A DNA stretch of 64,000 bases from an uncultured Clostridia bacterium (GCA_944384995.1 CALWVN010000002.1:124001-188000), one strand, 5' to 3'; shown: positions 17,195 to 26,754, counted from the first letter of the stretch. A program made the numbers and translations. Notes: generated by a model from the sequence alone, not told the origin.

Positions 17195-20100
17195 TTATTC
17201 CACGATCGCCGTTGCGGCAAAGACGGCAATATCTTCCGCAACAGGAAGCGTCAAGCGATTTTCCTTTACAGGAATTTTTTCAAAGAAAAGATACGCCTGC
17301 TTGGCGATCTCATCCGCGCCGTCCTTGTGCATATGCGTAAATTCATAGGCAAGCGTGCACAGCTTGCGGTAGCCGGTGTGCTTGGTTTTGCCCTCGTACA
17401 GGTCGCCCTCGCCGAGCGCTTCCAAACAGTCGGGTACTTCCACCCGCACCCCGTTCGGGAAGGTGAGCGTGCGGTCACCGTGCAGGGCAGTCAGCACCAG
17501 CGCGACGGCCTTAGTGCCCTCGGGCAGCAGCAGCGTCTGTCCGCAGCAGCACACCGCGTTCGGCGTCGTTTCGGAAAACGTAAAGTTGACACCTTTACAG
17601 TTGACTTTGCGGGGGAACAGCTCTTCGGGGATCGAATACCCGCCGAAAATGCCGTCTTTGCGATTACGGTTCGGGGAGGTGACGGACACATTATACGGCA
17701 GCCGCACCGGGATCTGCCGCACCACATCCGCCGCTTTGCCGAAAGGTTTAAGTTCAATCAAAAACGTCATCGGCGCGAAAGGCTCAATGTCAAATACCAG
17801 CTCACCCTTTTGCACGCGCAAGGCTTTGAGCGGCTGTTCCTGCGCGTTGCAAAGCCAGGCCTTCCGAATCCCGCTGCCGATGCGCAGATGCACGTCGCTC
17901 TGCCTTGTACCCGTGCCCTCGTTGACGCGCACCACCAGCTGTTCGCTGTCCTGCGCTTTTTTGATGGCGCGCAGCAGCACCGCGCCGTTAGACACTTCAG
18001 CAAAGGTATATTCTGCCGGCAGGATCCCATCGTGGTCGGCGCGCACGGTAAACGCCCGCAGCGGCTGGCAGAATTCCATGCCCGCCGCCTGCGTTGCGGC
18101 GAGATTGTCGCCCTCGTGGCTGAAAATACCGAATGCGTAGCGGTTGCGCCCAAGGTCAAGCTGATCCTGATGGCTGTCCGGCAAAAATCCCAAGCGCGGC
18201 GTATGCAGCCCCGTCAGGCGCAGTGTGTCGGCAGTGGGGTGATCCCAGCCGTATTTGCAGTCGCTCAAGATCGAAACACCATAGTCTTTGCCGCTGATAT
18301 CCGCCCAATTCTGTGCGGGGACTTCATACAGCTTCGGCGTATTCGTGCCGCGGCGGATGAAGCCGAGCCCCAAATCATAGGACGCCTGTTCGTTTTCGAC
18401 GGTCAGCGTGAACGGCGTTTTCAAAAGCGTGCGCCGGCTGTTCCAGAAAATTTCATTGTCCACGCGCACAGTCTCATCCTGTTCGCCAAGGCTGATGCGC
18501 TGGAAAAACACCGATTTTCCGGCGGTGCGGCGCGTCACGATCGAAACACGCGCGCTGCCGTCCTCTGTGATCGTAAATTGCGGCGCGCGGGCAAAGTCCA
18601 CAGGCGGCGCCATGACCTCCTTGTAATCCAGCTCCCACGCGGGCCACGGCTTTGAACCGTTGTATTTGTGCAGCGCCATGCAAACGGGCGCTTTGAGCAG
18701 CTCTTTTTGGAGATCTTTATCTAAAACAGAAATAATGTCGCCGTTGTCGTCGAGGGTGACCTTGTATTTGCGGTTTTCCAGTGTCCGTTCCGTTACGCTC
18801 AGGCCTGTATCCGCCGCATAGGGCTTGTTTGCGGGGGTGATGCAGTATACGGCAATGCCGTTTGTAGGCACATTTGCCGTAAAGACGACCGTACCGTCTG
18901 CGTTAAGCTGGCTTGGCACGGCTTTGCCCGCCGCATTCTTCACATGAACATAAGCTGTCCCTGCGGGCAGCGATACGCGATAGGCGACAGCGCCTTTTCG
19001 TGAAAAGCCCGTCGGATTGGCGACGGCAACGGTGATGCCGCGTTTAAAGGGAATTTGCATCTGCCGCGCAAGGCTTTTGACAGCGCTTTCATACACGCCT
19101 GCAAATTGGTTGAGTGAAAGCGTGTAATCGTTCCAGCTGCGGCGGTATACGCGGGCAAGAGAGGTGCCGGGCAGGTCGTCGTGGAATTGGTGCGCGATCA
19201 CGCGCTTCCAGGCGGTGTCGAGTACATTTTGCGGGTAATCGGCGGCGCCGAGCCATGCGGCGGCAGCGGAAAACCGTTCGGCGGCGTCGGCGAGCTGCTC
19301 ATTTTGCTTGTTGAGGCGCTTACCCAAAGCGCGCGAGGTATAGCCGCCTACGCCGTGATCTGTGGAAACCAGCTCGTTGTTCCAAACGGGCAGCTTTTTC
19401 TTGTCCTGTGCGGAAAGCTCCTTTTCCATGATGCGGAACACGCCGTCCGTGCTCGTGATTTCCACATCCACGTTTTCCGTCGCATTCTTTTGCTTTTCGG
19501 CAACCACGGTCTTGACCGATTTTTCCTTCGGCGCGCCGCCGCGGTCCCCCACGCCGTGCAGCAGATAGGTCATGGGCAGGTCGTATTCGCGCATATTTTT
19601 TTCGAGCTTGTTCGGCGCGTTTTTGTGCTTGCGGACTTCGCTTAAAGAGGCACTGTATTCCTGCGCATCAAGCGAAGCATACACACGGCTGCCGTCTACA
19701 CCCTGCCAAAGGCCTAAATCAAACGGGATACCGTACGCCGAGCTCCATGTCAGCTTTTGCGTTGTGAATCCCAAAAGCCCCGCATGTTTGATGATGCTCG
19801 GCAGCGCGTAACCGAAACCGAAGCAGTCGGGCAGGTAAATATCCAAGCTCGTCTTGCCGAATTTTTCGAGGAAGTAATGGTTGCCGTACAAAATATTGCG
19901 GAAAAGCGCTTCGGGGGAGGGAACGTTGACATCGCCGTTTTCGTAGGCGCTGCCCGCGACAAACCAACGGTTGGCGGCAATATAGCGGCGCAGCTTCTCA
20001 AAGTCCTCGGGGTAATACTCCTCCATGAGCTCATAACGGCGGCTGCCCTCAAAGCTGAACACATAGTCGGGATACTTTTCGAAAAGACGAAAATTCTCCT

Positions 20101-20212
20101 GCAGTGTGGCGGGAATGTATTTGCGCACCGTTGTTTCAAAATCCCAGTTCCAAACGGTGTCGAGGTGCGCGGTCGCTACGGTGTAAATGGTGGGCTTTTT
20201 GTTCTCTTTCAT
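17195..20212 (-). CDS. Glycoside hydrolase family 38 alpha-mannosidase
   Basis: The 1005-residue protein matches GH38, zinc enzymes that cut alpha-mannosidic bonds with retention. The N-terminal metal motif is AHLDTVWNW (His16, Asp18) and the nucleophile is probably Asp129 in LPDCFGFGYALPS, which corresponds to the family's PD-x-FG. The helical bundle and large beta-sandwich C-terminal domains follow. No signal peptide is present, so it should act on imported oligosaccharides. It is the last gene of a - strand operon with a GPH transporter and several phosphoesterases, suggesting a mannose-containing phosphorylated substrate. Confidence 0.85.
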   Translation of the reverse strand: MKENKKPTIYTVATAHLDTVWNWDFETTVRKYIPATLQENFRLFEKYPDYVFSFEGSRRYELMEEYYPEDFEKLRRYIAANRWFVAGSAYENGDVNVPSPEALFRNILYGNHYFLEKFGKTSLDIYLPDCFGFGYALPSIIKHAGLLGFTTQKLTWSSAYGIPFDLGLWQGVDGSRVYASLDAQEYSASLSEVRKHKNAPNKLEKNMREYDLPMTYLLHGVGDRGGAPKEKSVKTVVAEKQKNATENVDVEITSTDGVFRIMEKELSAQDKKKLPVWNNELVSTDHGVGGYTSRALGKRLNKQNEQLADAAERFSAAAAWLGAADYPQNVLDTAWKRVIAHQFHDDLPGTSLARVYRRSWNDYTLSLNQFAGVYESAVKSLARQMQIPFKRGITVAVANPTGFSRKGAVAYRVSLPAGTAYVHVKNAAGKAVPSQLNADGTVVFTANVPTNGIAVYCITPANKPYAADTGLSVTERTLENRKYKVTLDDNGDIISVLDKDLQKELLKAPVCMALHKYNGSKPWPAWELDYKEVMAPPVDFARAPQFTITEDGSARVSIVTRRTAGKSVFFQRISLGEQDETVRVDNEIFWNSRRTLLKTPFTLTVENEQASYDLGLGFIRRGTNTPKLYEVPAQNWADISGKDYGVSILSDCKYGWDHPTADTLRLTGLHTPRLGFLPDSHQDQLDLGRNRYAFGIFSHEGDNLAATQAAGMEFCQPLRAFTVRADHDGILPAEYTFAEVSNGAVLLRAIKKAQDSEQLVVRVNEGTGTRQSDVHLRIGSGIRKAWLCNAQEQPLKALRVQKGELVFDIEPFAPMTFLIELKPFGKAADVVRQIPVRLPYNVSVTSPNRNRKDGIFGGYSIPEELFPRKVNCKGVNFTFSETTPNAVCCCGQTLLLPEGTKAVALVLTALHGDRTLTFPNGVRVEVPDCLEALGEGDLYEGKTKHTGYRKLCTLAYEFTHMHKDGADEIAKQAYLFFEKIPVKENRLTLPVAEDIAVFAATAIVE

Positions 20213-20280
20213 AAGTCAAGCTGCTGTGCGAACGGGAGAACCCTTACACGGCGTTTTCCTTTCTGAAAATTCAAATGTTT

Positions 20281-21522
20281 TTATTTTGCTTTGCCTTTGC
20301 GTTTTTTCACGCCGTGTACGATCGCGGCAGCGGCACCCGCCGCTACAATCAGACCGCCCACGACGCCGCCGAAGATCGGCAGGAAGCGGTAGCGGTATTC
20401 AGAGTAGCCGTGCTGGGCTTTGTAAAGATTCCATACGCGCTCGCCGACCAGATCATCATACAGCAGCAGGTCGCTTTGGAAGGTGGACAGATCCGATTCC
20501 TGGAGCGTCACGGTGCGCACGCCGCGATGGTTGCCGTAGCTGTAAAACGTGCAGGCGGGTGTCGCGACTAAATGGATGCCCTCATACACACCGGCAAAGT
20601 CGTTGACATGGTCGTGCCCGAAGAATGCGCCGATGATGTCGCCCTGCTGCAACCAGCTTTGGAACTGTCCGCCGTTTACATCGGGCGGGCAGGGCGCTTC
20701 GCGCATGGCGCCCTGATATACATTGTCTGCGACATAGTACTTGTCAGAGAAGCTGCTGTGTCCGCGTTTTGCGCCCTCGGTGCCCTTGTCGGTCTCGGTG
20801 AGCATGTCATAAACCTCGGGTACGATGATGTGCTGGAACAAAAGGGACGGTACAGCCTCGCCGCCGTTTTCGGCCTTGAGTGCGTCGGAGGTGCGCTGAT
20901 ACCAGGCGGTCTGGTCGGCGTGGACATACCCGTAGCCGCCGCCCTCTTCATCGGTCGCGTAGGGGTTGGAGTCCATAAACCAAAGGTTAAAGACCGTATT
21001 TTCGCCCGCGCTGTCGAGGATCGGCAGATTGTAGTTGCCGACGCCCGTCATCTCTTCGCCCTCGATCGCAAGGCAGGTCGGATATTTTTGAAAGCACGAA
21101 AGCAGGAATTCTTTTGCTTCTTCCTCCGTCATTCCGACCTCGTCGCTGCAAAGCCCCTCGTGGTCGTGGTTGCCGAACACGAGCGCGAACGGGATACCGC
21201 GCTCGTCAATGGGGGCGGCGATCGCGTCTACGGCGCGCTCGGTCGCTTCCTTGTCCACGCCGTTCCAGTAGCCCGCGATATTGTCGCCCAACAGCACCAC
21301 AAGGTCAGGCTGCGTTTGATCGAGCGCCGCGGTCATCAGGGCGATTGTTTCCTTCTGCGGGGTATCGGTGTCCTGCAGATCCGCCAAAATCAAGATTTTA
21401 AAGCTGCCGTTATGGAATTGCAAAATATTTCCCTCCGAGTTCTGTGCATGTGCGGCAAGCGGCAGGCTGCAAAGCAGTGCGAAGCTCAGCACAAGCGCAA
21501 AGATTTTATGCATCCTTTTCAT
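20281..21522 (-). CDS. Secreted, membrane-anchored metallophosphoesterase
   Basis: The 413-residue protein has a signal peptide (cleavage likely after AHA, residue 26), a calcineurin-like phosphoesterase domain and a C-terminal membrane helix (about 380-405) with a KKRKGKAK tail. Metal-site motifs are ADLQ (Asp48; Gln replaces the usual His of DxH), GDN (Asp80-Asn81) and GNHDHE (Asn118, His119). It should hydrolyse phosphoesters outside the membrane. The start overlaps the upstream zinc-ribbon gene by 17 bases. A paralogue without signal peptide lies at 45340-46461. Confidence 0.82.
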   Translation of the reverse strand: MKRMHKIFALVLSFALLCSLPLAAHAQNSEGNILQFHNGSFKILILADLQDTDTPQKETIALMTAALDQTQPDLVVLLGDNIAGYWNGVDKEATERAVDAIAAPIDERGIPFALVFGNHDHEGLCSDEVGMTEEEAKEFLLSCFQKYPTCLAIEGEEMTGVGNYNLPILDSAGENTVFNLWFMDSNPYATDEEGGGYGYVHADQTAWYQRTSDALKAENGGEAVPSLLFQHIIVPEVYDMLTETDKGTEGAKRGHSSFSDKYYVADNVYQGAMREAPCPPDVNGGQFQSWLQQGDIIGAFFGHDHVNDFAGVYEGIHLVATPACTFYSYGNHRGVRTVTLQESDLSTFQSDLLLYDDLVGERVWNLYKAQHGYSEYRYRFLPIFGGVVGGLIVAAGAAAAIVHGVKKRKGKAK

Positions 21523-21754
21523 GGTTTATTTCTCCCTCTTTGTTTTGTGGCTTTTTCCCCTTGCGAAAGCGTTTCGGTGTCAGCTTATAAAGCAGTGCAT
21601 CCACCTTTGCCCACTCCGCCTCCGCCTTTTCGGCATCGGCGTCGAGACGCTTCTCCATGTTGTAATACATGATGTTGCAGCCGCATTTCGGGCATTCGGG
21701 TTTAAAGTCAAACAGGCGCAGCTTTGCGCCGCATTTCGGACATTTGTTATCCAT
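21506..21754 (-). CDS. Small zinc-ribbon protein
   Basis: The 82-residue protein starts at the ATG at 21752-21754 and overlaps both neighbours (8 bases with the transporter, 17 with the phosphoesterase). It has two CPKCG knuckles separated by about 12 residues, a standard four-Cys zinc ribbon, then an acidic helix and a basic C-terminus (KRFRKGKKP). A longer open frame upstream is Arg/Ser-rich and lies inside the transporter gene, so it was not used. The function is unknown; tight packing in the operon supports it being real. Confidence 0.65.
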   Translation of the reverse strand: MDNKCPKCGAKLRLFDFKPECPKCGCNIMYYNMEKRLDADAEKAEAEWAKVDALLYKLTPKRFRKGKKPQNKEGEINHEKDA

Positions 21755-23222
21755 TGGCTTCCTCCTGCGTGTGCTGCTCGGTGATCTCCTGCGAGAGCTT
21801 TTCGCGGTGTACACGGATCTCCGCCTGGATCTTTTTGAGCTTTTCGCCGTCGAGATCATAGAACGCATAGGGGATGAGTGAAATGAGACTCAAAACCTGC
21901 GGGATCATTGTCACAAGCCCCCACAGCCACAGCCGCGTGTTGATGCCGCTGCCTTCAGCGAGCACCATGTCCGCGCCGACTTCTTGAAGACCGATGAGTG
22001 GGAAGATGAGTGTCGCGATACCTGTGCTCAAGGAGCCGGTCAGCTTGCTGATAAAGGTCAAAAGGCTAAAGGTCATGCCCTCATTGCGCTCGCCGGTTTT
22101 CCACTCCATATAATCGACTGTATCGCCGACCATTTTGGTGGGGACAACCATGGAGATGCTTGCAACGGCGCTTGTGAAAAAGCCCTGCAGGCTCAAAAGC
22201 GGTACAATAACGCGGGGATCGGTATAGTTCCTAAAGCCCAGGAAAAAGATGCAGGTTGTCACGACCGCCTTAATGATCGAAATGCGGATGACGATCTGCT
22301 TCGATGTCCATCGCTTTTCAAACCACGGGATCAAAAGATAGGCGAAAAAGCCCATGATCGTACCGGGTATCCCTGCAAGGATCGAAAGGCTCGCGATCCC
22401 TAAGGAGAGTTTGTAGTAGTATTGCGTAAAGACGTCTGCAATGCCGCCGACCGTGCCGAGGATGTTGGAAAGTACGATGAGCAGCAGCGGCTTATTTTTG
22501 AATAAAAAGCGGAAGCAGTCTAAAAGCCGCGGTTCATCGGCGCTTTGCACCACGCGCTCACGCGTGGATACACCGCCGAGAAAGAACAGAAGCATACCGA
22601 CCGTTGCTGCGAGGACGCCCATAAACAGGAACACCTGCTTTAAGTCCCACGAGATCGTGCCCGCTGTACTTAGGTCGATAAAAATCGGGATGGCGATGCC
22701 GACTACGCCGCCGATGATGCTCGAAAGGAAGCGCGCCGAGGTGATGCAGCGCGAACGATCACCTGGGCTCGGCGAGATCGCGGCGGAAAGCCCCCAGAAC
22801 GGGATGTCGCCGATGGTGTAGAAAAATTCCCAAACGAAATAGGTGATCCACATGTATACGATCTTTGCCGCCGTGCTCTCCACGCCCGACAGGAATTCCG
22901 CGCCGCCGAAGAAGACAACGGTGGCGATCCCCAAAGGAATGGGTACGAACAGCAAATACGGGCGCAGCTTGCCGTAGCGGGTGCGCGTGCGGTCCACGAT
23001 GCTGCCCATCAGCGGGTCGTTGAAGGCATCCCAAAGCCCTAAAACGAACACCATCAGCGTAACCGCCGCACTTGGTATACCGAACACGGTGACGAGGTAA
23101 AACGTCAGCTGCCCGCGAACCAGGTTATACCCGATGACCTGCCCGCCGTTGGCGACGCCGTACAGCACCGTTTCCTTCACACCGACGTAGCGGCGTTCCT
23201 TTGTGGCTTCCACAGCCTGCAT
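21747..23222 (-). CDS. GPH family (MelB-like) sugar:cation symporter
   Basis: The start chosen gives 491 residues (ATG at 23220-23222, with AAAGGAGA upstream). Twelve membrane segments are visible and the GPH marks FGIPSAAVTLMVFVLGLWDAFNDPLMG and DRTRTRYGKLRPYLL lie in the first third, with MVVPTKMVGDTVDYMEWKTG later. The family takes up disaccharides, glucuronides and related compounds with Na+ or H+. In this operon it is the only transporter and probably imports the substrate of the GH38 enzyme. Confidence 0.85.
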   Translation of the reverse strand: MQAVEATKERRYVGVKETVLYGVANGGQVIGYNLVRGQLTFYLVTVFGIPSAAVTLMVFVLGLWDAFNDPLMGSIVDRTRTRYGKLRPYLLFVPIPLGIATVVFFGGAEFLSGVESTAAKIVYMWITYFVWEFFYTIGDIPFWGLSAAISPSPGDRSRCITSARFLSSIIGGVVGIAIPIFIDLSTAGTISWDLKQVFLFMGVLAATVGMLLFFLGGVSTRERVVQSADEPRLLDCFRFLFKNKPLLLIVLSNILGTVGGIADVFTQYYYKLSLGIASLSILAGIPGTIMGFFAYLLIPWFEKRWTSKQIVIRISIIKAVVTTCIFFLGFRNYTDPRVIVPLLSLQGFFTSAVASISMVVPTKMVGDTVDYMEWKTGERNEGMTFSLLTFISKLTGSLSTGIATLIFPLIGLQEVGADMVLAEGSGINTRLWLWGLVTMIPQVLSLISLIPYAFYDLDGEKLKKIQAEIRVHREKLSQEITEQHTQEEANG

Positions 23223-23238
23223 AACGACATCTCTCCTT

Positions 23239-24216
23239 TTACGCGAAATAGGATTTTGTATAGAGGGGTGCGCAAACGGCAAGCAGGGTATTCGGTTTGC
23301 CGTCCGTGTCGCCCCAAAGACAGGCGCTGTACCACCGCGCCGCGTCAAGCGTGATTTGTGCCGTCTGCGTTTCTCCCGCAACGGGCAGGCGCAGGAGCTC
23401 GCGAAGTCCGTTCGTGTATAGCCGGATCTCGCGCGGGACAAAGGTGTTTTCCGCCTGCATGGCGCAAAGCCGCGTGGTATCCGTCCGAAATACGAGCTGC
23501 GCTTTGCCTGCGGGGATGCAGTCGCCTGAGGTCTTGCCGTCTGCGGTTTCGAACGTGAACAAAGGACCTACCGAAACCACCGTTCTGCCCGAAGCGATCG
23601 CGTGCTTCATCCCCGCTGGCGTCAGGGGTGCGGGGCAGCGGAGATAGGTGCACGCGCTCGGCAGGGGGTTGTTTTTTGTGCGGTGCCAATCCCGCCCGAA
23701 AGTCGGCGCGATGCGGTACCCCTGATCCAAAAGCGATGCCCAAAGCCGAATGGCGCGGCGGTTCGGGGTGTTGAGATACGGCGCGCCCTCCGACCAGATT
23801 TCAAGATGATTCACCAACGACCAATCGCGCACATGGTAGTCCCAATGCCCGCCTGTGCAAATCGGGGTGCCGAGCTGAAAGGGGTGCGCAATGCCGCACA
23901 GCCCGCCGCTTTCGTGCACCTTCCGCATTTTTTCGTCAATGGTGTCGGGCTTGGCGTCGCGCCAATCCACATACTGTGCGCAGTCGAGCACAAGCATGTG
24001 CCCGAAATAGGTCGTCCATTCGATCCCGCCGAGCACAACGGGCGAAACGCTCGTCTTGGCTTCCATATACCCCGAAAACGTGTTGTGATCGGTCAGCGCA
24101 ATACCGTCCAAATGCCGTGCACGTGCCGCTTCCAAAAGCGCGGGAACGGTGAAATCCCCGTCGCTGTGGACGGTGTGGCAGTGCAACTCACAGGCAAACC
24201 AGCGTTCATTCGCCAC
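23239..24216 (-). CDS. PHP domain metal-dependent phosphoesterase (CehA/McbA type)
   Basis: The GTG at 24214-24216 was chosen as start: it is six bases after GGAGGTGG, and the first PHP motif falls at residues 10-20. That motif is ELHCHTVHSDGDFT (His12, His14), followed by ALTDHN and GIEWTTYFGHMLVL. A second His set lies in GIAHPFQ. The 325-residue protein resembles CehA/McbA metallohydrolases, which cleave phosphodiesters or carbamates. It overlaps the upstream unknown gene by 11 bases. Confidence 0.78.
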   Translation of the reverse strand: MANERWFACELHCHTVHSDGDFTVPALLEAARARHLDGIALTDHNTFSGYMEAKTSVSPVVLGGIEWTTYFGHMLVLDCAQYVDWRDAKPDTIDEKMRKVHESGGLCGIAHPFQLGTPICTGGHWDYHVRDWSLVNHLEIWSEGAPYLNTPNRRAIRLWASLLDQGYRIAPTFGRDWHRTKNNPLPSACTYLRCPAPLTPAGMKHAIASGRTVVSVGPLFTFETADGKTSGDCIPAGKAQLVFRTDTTRLCAMQAENTFVPREIRLYTNGLRELLRLPVAGETQTAQITLDAARWYSACLWGDTDGKPNTLLAVCAPLYTKSYFA

Positions 24217-24670
24217 AAAAGTCCACCTCCGCTTCGATTTTAATACGGCAGTCGCAAATTTTTGTGACAAGTGCGTGTACATTGAGCACCAGCCGCCACT
24301 CCCCTGCGGGGAGTGCACCGGGCAAAAATCCCGGTGAAGCCTCAGCCGCGCTTAGAATATGCGTTTGCACGTCTGCCTGCCGATGCGCACAGCCGCGAAA
24401 GCCCTCAGGCGAATCCAGCGAAAGGGTGACGAGGTTTTTCAGCGGCAGATACTGTGTCCAATCAGGATACTCGTTATAAAATTCCCCTGCGTCACGCCGC
24501 AGGCAGGCTTCAATGATGGGGCGTGCCGCCTCGCCGTCCAGCGTTTTCGGCGCATAGGAATAGGAAATGCGCAAAAGCGTTGTGTTTTTTGGAACGGTGA
24601 ACGGCAGCGTCACGTTTGTTTTTTCACTTGCGCGCAGCAGGTGCACATCGGTCTCCAACAGTATGTTCAT
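24206..24670 (-). CDS. Unknown beta-rich protein linked to the PHP gene
   Basis: The 154-residue protein starts at the ATG that overlaps the stop of the upstream hydrolase (ATGA). It shows alternating short hydrophobic strands, a segment SEKTNVTLPFTVPKNTTLLRIS near residue 15, and a C-terminal ALPAGEWRLVLNVHALV stretch, suggesting a beta-sandwich accessory domain. Similar segments are fused to the N-terminus of some CehA-like proteins, and here the next gene is a CehA-like PHP protein. No catalytic motif is visible and no signal peptide. Confidence 0.6.
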   Translation of the reverse strand: MNILLETDVHLLRASEKTNVTLPFTVPKNTTLLRISYSYAPKTLDGEAARPIIEACLRRDAGEFYNEYPDWTQYLPLKNLVTLSLDSPEGFRGCAHRQADVQTHILSAAEASPGFLPGALPAGEWRLVLNVHALVTKICDCRIKIEAEVDFCGE

Positions 24671-25632
24671 GCTTTCGCTCCGAGGCATTGCTCCATAAAC
24701 TGCTCCATTGCCGCCATATAAGCTTCAGGCGCGGTGTAGAAACTCCGCGCATGCACGGCGCCGGACACGGTCAGCTTTTCTTTTGCGGTCGCACACGCGT
24801 CGTACAACTCGCCTTGCATATAGTACGGTACATACAGGTCGTCACCGCCGTGGATGAATAAGATCGGCACTTTTGCGCGCCGCACCGCATCAATGGGCGA
24901 GGCATCGCGGAAAGAGTACCCGCAGAAAATGCGGCAGTACAGGTCGCAAAGATGCAGCAGCGGAAAGTCAGGCAAATGAAACGACGTGTGCAGCTGGTAG
25001 GAAAATTCCGCCCATGCCGAGGTGTACGCGCAGTCCGCGATCACGCCGCGCACCGCCGTGTCTTCTGTGTGATCGCTCATCATCAGCACCGTCGCACCGC
25101 CCAAGGACACGCCCAAAAGAAAGATCGGCATTTCAGGAAAGTGTTCTTCAAGATATTGCACCCACAACAATGAATCTTTAGATTCATGCGTGCCGTAGCC
25201 CATGTATTTCCCGTCGCTGTCGCCGCAGCCGCGATGGTCCGGCATTAGAACGACATACCCTTTTTCATATAAATCAGGGGCGGTAAAGCGGAATTCCCGC
25301 AGCCCCGTGCTTCGTGAGCCATGACAGGCGAGCACCGCCTTGCCGTTTGGGTTTTCGGGCACAAGCAGGCGCGCGATCAAATGTGCGCCGTCAGGGGCGG
25401 TCAGGGTGATCTCCTGAAGCGGCAGGCTTTTCAAATGTGCAAGCGCCGCCGCTGCGGCGTTTTCGTATGTATCGTCCCGTACCCCGCCTCCCGCAATGAT
25501 CTTACCGAGAAAGCGCGGCAGAGGGATCGTCCTGCGCCATACAAGCTGGTTGAAAATAAAGCCGCACAGCAATAGGAGAAGTACAGCGATCACAGCGACT
25601 GCGATGCCCAATCCGACCCAAAAGGCTTCCAT
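24667..25632 (-). CDS. Membrane-anchored alpha/beta hydrolase
   Basis: The 321-residue protein begins with one membrane segment (about residues 5-28) and continues with an S33-type hydrolase domain. The nucleophile elbow is GVSLGG, the oxyanion region is CHGSRSTG, and FIHGGDDLYVP carries the likely acid, with VHARSF supplying the His. It may be an esterase or deacylase. It is two bases downstream of the PI-PLC-like gene and overlaps the next gene by four bases. Confidence 0.8.
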   Translation of the reverse strand: MEAFWVGLGIAVAVIAVLLLLLCGFIFNQLVWRRTIPLPRFLGKIIAGGGVRDDTYENAAAAALAHLKSLPLQEITLTAPDGAHLIARLLVPENPNGKAVLACHGSRSTGLREFRFTAPDLYEKGYVVLMPDHRGCGDSDGKYMGYGTHESKDSLLWVQYLEEHFPEMPIFLLGVSLGGATVLMMSDHTEDTAVRGVIADCAYTSAWAEFSYQLHTSFHLPDFPLLHLCDLYCRIFCGYSFRDASPIDAVRRAKVPILFIHGGDDLYVPYYMQGELYDACATAKEKLTVSGAVHARSFYTAPEAYMAAMEQFMEQCLGAKA

Positions 25633-25634
25633 GG

Positions 25635-26543
25635 CTATTCCTCCCGTGATAACTTTGACGCTGCGTAGATCTGTAAATTCGACCGCATGATCTTGTCACA
25701 CAGCGTACGATCGATGAAATCCAAAAAGAACCAGCCCTGCGCGCGGTTGTCGTGCAGCGGATATGCCGCAAATTGGGCATTGACTGCGCCCGCATTCTGC
25801 GCGGGGATCCCGTGACCGCCGCAGGTGCTCAAAAAATGCAGACAAATGCGGCTCGCGGTCGGCGCACAGATGTCGAGAAAAGGCTTGGCGCACCGTGCCC
25901 ATTTGATATCGGGCGGCAGGTGATAACGGTCCTGCACCTCGGCGCACAGCTTTTCGCTTATGCGCATATGCACGGGTTCGGTGCGTTTGTGCGATCCCTG
26001 GTCTTCCCAATCGGAAAAATCCAGACCGCAGGTCTCTCTGCTTTCAAAGTCCGACGCGCGCGGGCAGCGGCGCAGCAGCACGAGCTTCCCGCGGCACACA
26101 CCCAGCGTCGGCACACGGTTTCCCAAATACCAACGCGACATATTCGGGCGGATGTAAGTTTCGTAAAACGCACGGAAAAAAGCTGTGCTTTCACGCCCAC
26201 GGTCAGATTTTATGCTTACGACAAGCGTTTCCCGCGGGTACTGCTCCAAAAAAGAAACACACGCGGCAAAAACGTCGTCAAAGCGCAGGCGGACCTTGTG
26301 TGTGCCATCCGTAAAGCAGTCCGCATGACTGTGCACAAGGAAAAACCGCCCACGGCGCAGATACAGACGAATGTCCAAGAGCCGCACGCCGAGCCGCAGC
26401 TGTTCGGCGATCGTCGTATTTTGACAGCGCGCGATCTTGCGCAGCGTACAAAACGCCGTTGCGCTGTCATGCGTGCCGGCAAGATTGATTTGGGACAGAG
26501 AAAGGTCGTCCGCAAGTGCGGACAAAACCAGCGGTTGTTCCAT
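25635..26543 (-). CDS. PI-PLC X-domain (phosphatidylinositol-specific phospholipase C-like) protein
   Basis: The start is the ATG at 26541-26543 after GGAGG, giving 302 residues. The PI-PLC X-domain core is visible: first catalytic His25 in AGTHDSATAF, Asp57 and Arg59 in LLDIRLYL, and second His71 in FLVHSHAD, followed by FLEQYPRETLVVSIKSD. These match the catalytic residues of the bacterial enzymes. No signal peptide is present, so a cytoplasmic or glycerophosphoinositol-type substrate is possible. It is the first gene of the eight-gene operon. Confidence 0.78.
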   Translation of the reverse strand: MEQPLVLSALADDLSLSQINLAGTHDSATAFCTLRKIARCQNTTIAEQLRLGVRLLDIRLYLRRGRFFLVHSHADCFTDGTHKVRLRFDDVFAACVSFLEQYPRETLVVSIKSDRGRESTAFFRAFYETYIRPNMSRWYLGNRVPTLGVCRGKLVLLRRCPRASDFESRETCGLDFSDWEDQGSHKRTEPVHMRISEKLCAEVQDRYHLPPDIKWARCAKPFLDICAPTASRICLHFLSTCGGHGIPAQNAGAVNAQFAAYPLHDNRAQGWFFLDFIDRTLCDKIMRSNLQIYAASKLSREE

Positions 26544-26676
26544 GGCGCACACCTCCTCAGTATCATACCGTATTTTCACAAAAAAAGCAATCATCCACAC
26601 AAGAAATCTTCGCAAAACGCAGAAAAATCTATATATTCTGCCTAAGTTCCCGGGCTTTATGCCCGGCGCTTAAATC

Positions 26677-26715
26677 AAAAACGCGGCTCGGCATATACTG
26701 CCGAGCCGCGTTTTT
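26677..26715 (-). terminator. Strong terminator after the LRR-dockerin gene
   Basis: A 17-base perfect inverted repeat (left arm AAAAACGCGGCTCGGCA) with a 5-base loop, flanked by A and T runs, lies about 40 bases beyond the stop at 26755. A second smaller hairpin, CCGGGC/GCCCGG, lies at about 26649-26666. Confidence 0.85.
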
Positions 26716-26754
26716 AGAAAGGAAAAGATAAAATGTATTGTGAAGTAAGAAACC

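Noticed and set aside
17327..18655. Open frame of 442 codons on the + strand
   Set aside because: It is antisense to the GH38 gene, has no ribosome site, and its composition is Arg/Gly/His-rich as expected from a shadow of a GC-rich gene.
20572..21672. Open frame of 366 codons on the + strand
   Set aside because: It is antisense to the metallophosphoesterase and zinc-ribbon genes and shows no domain.
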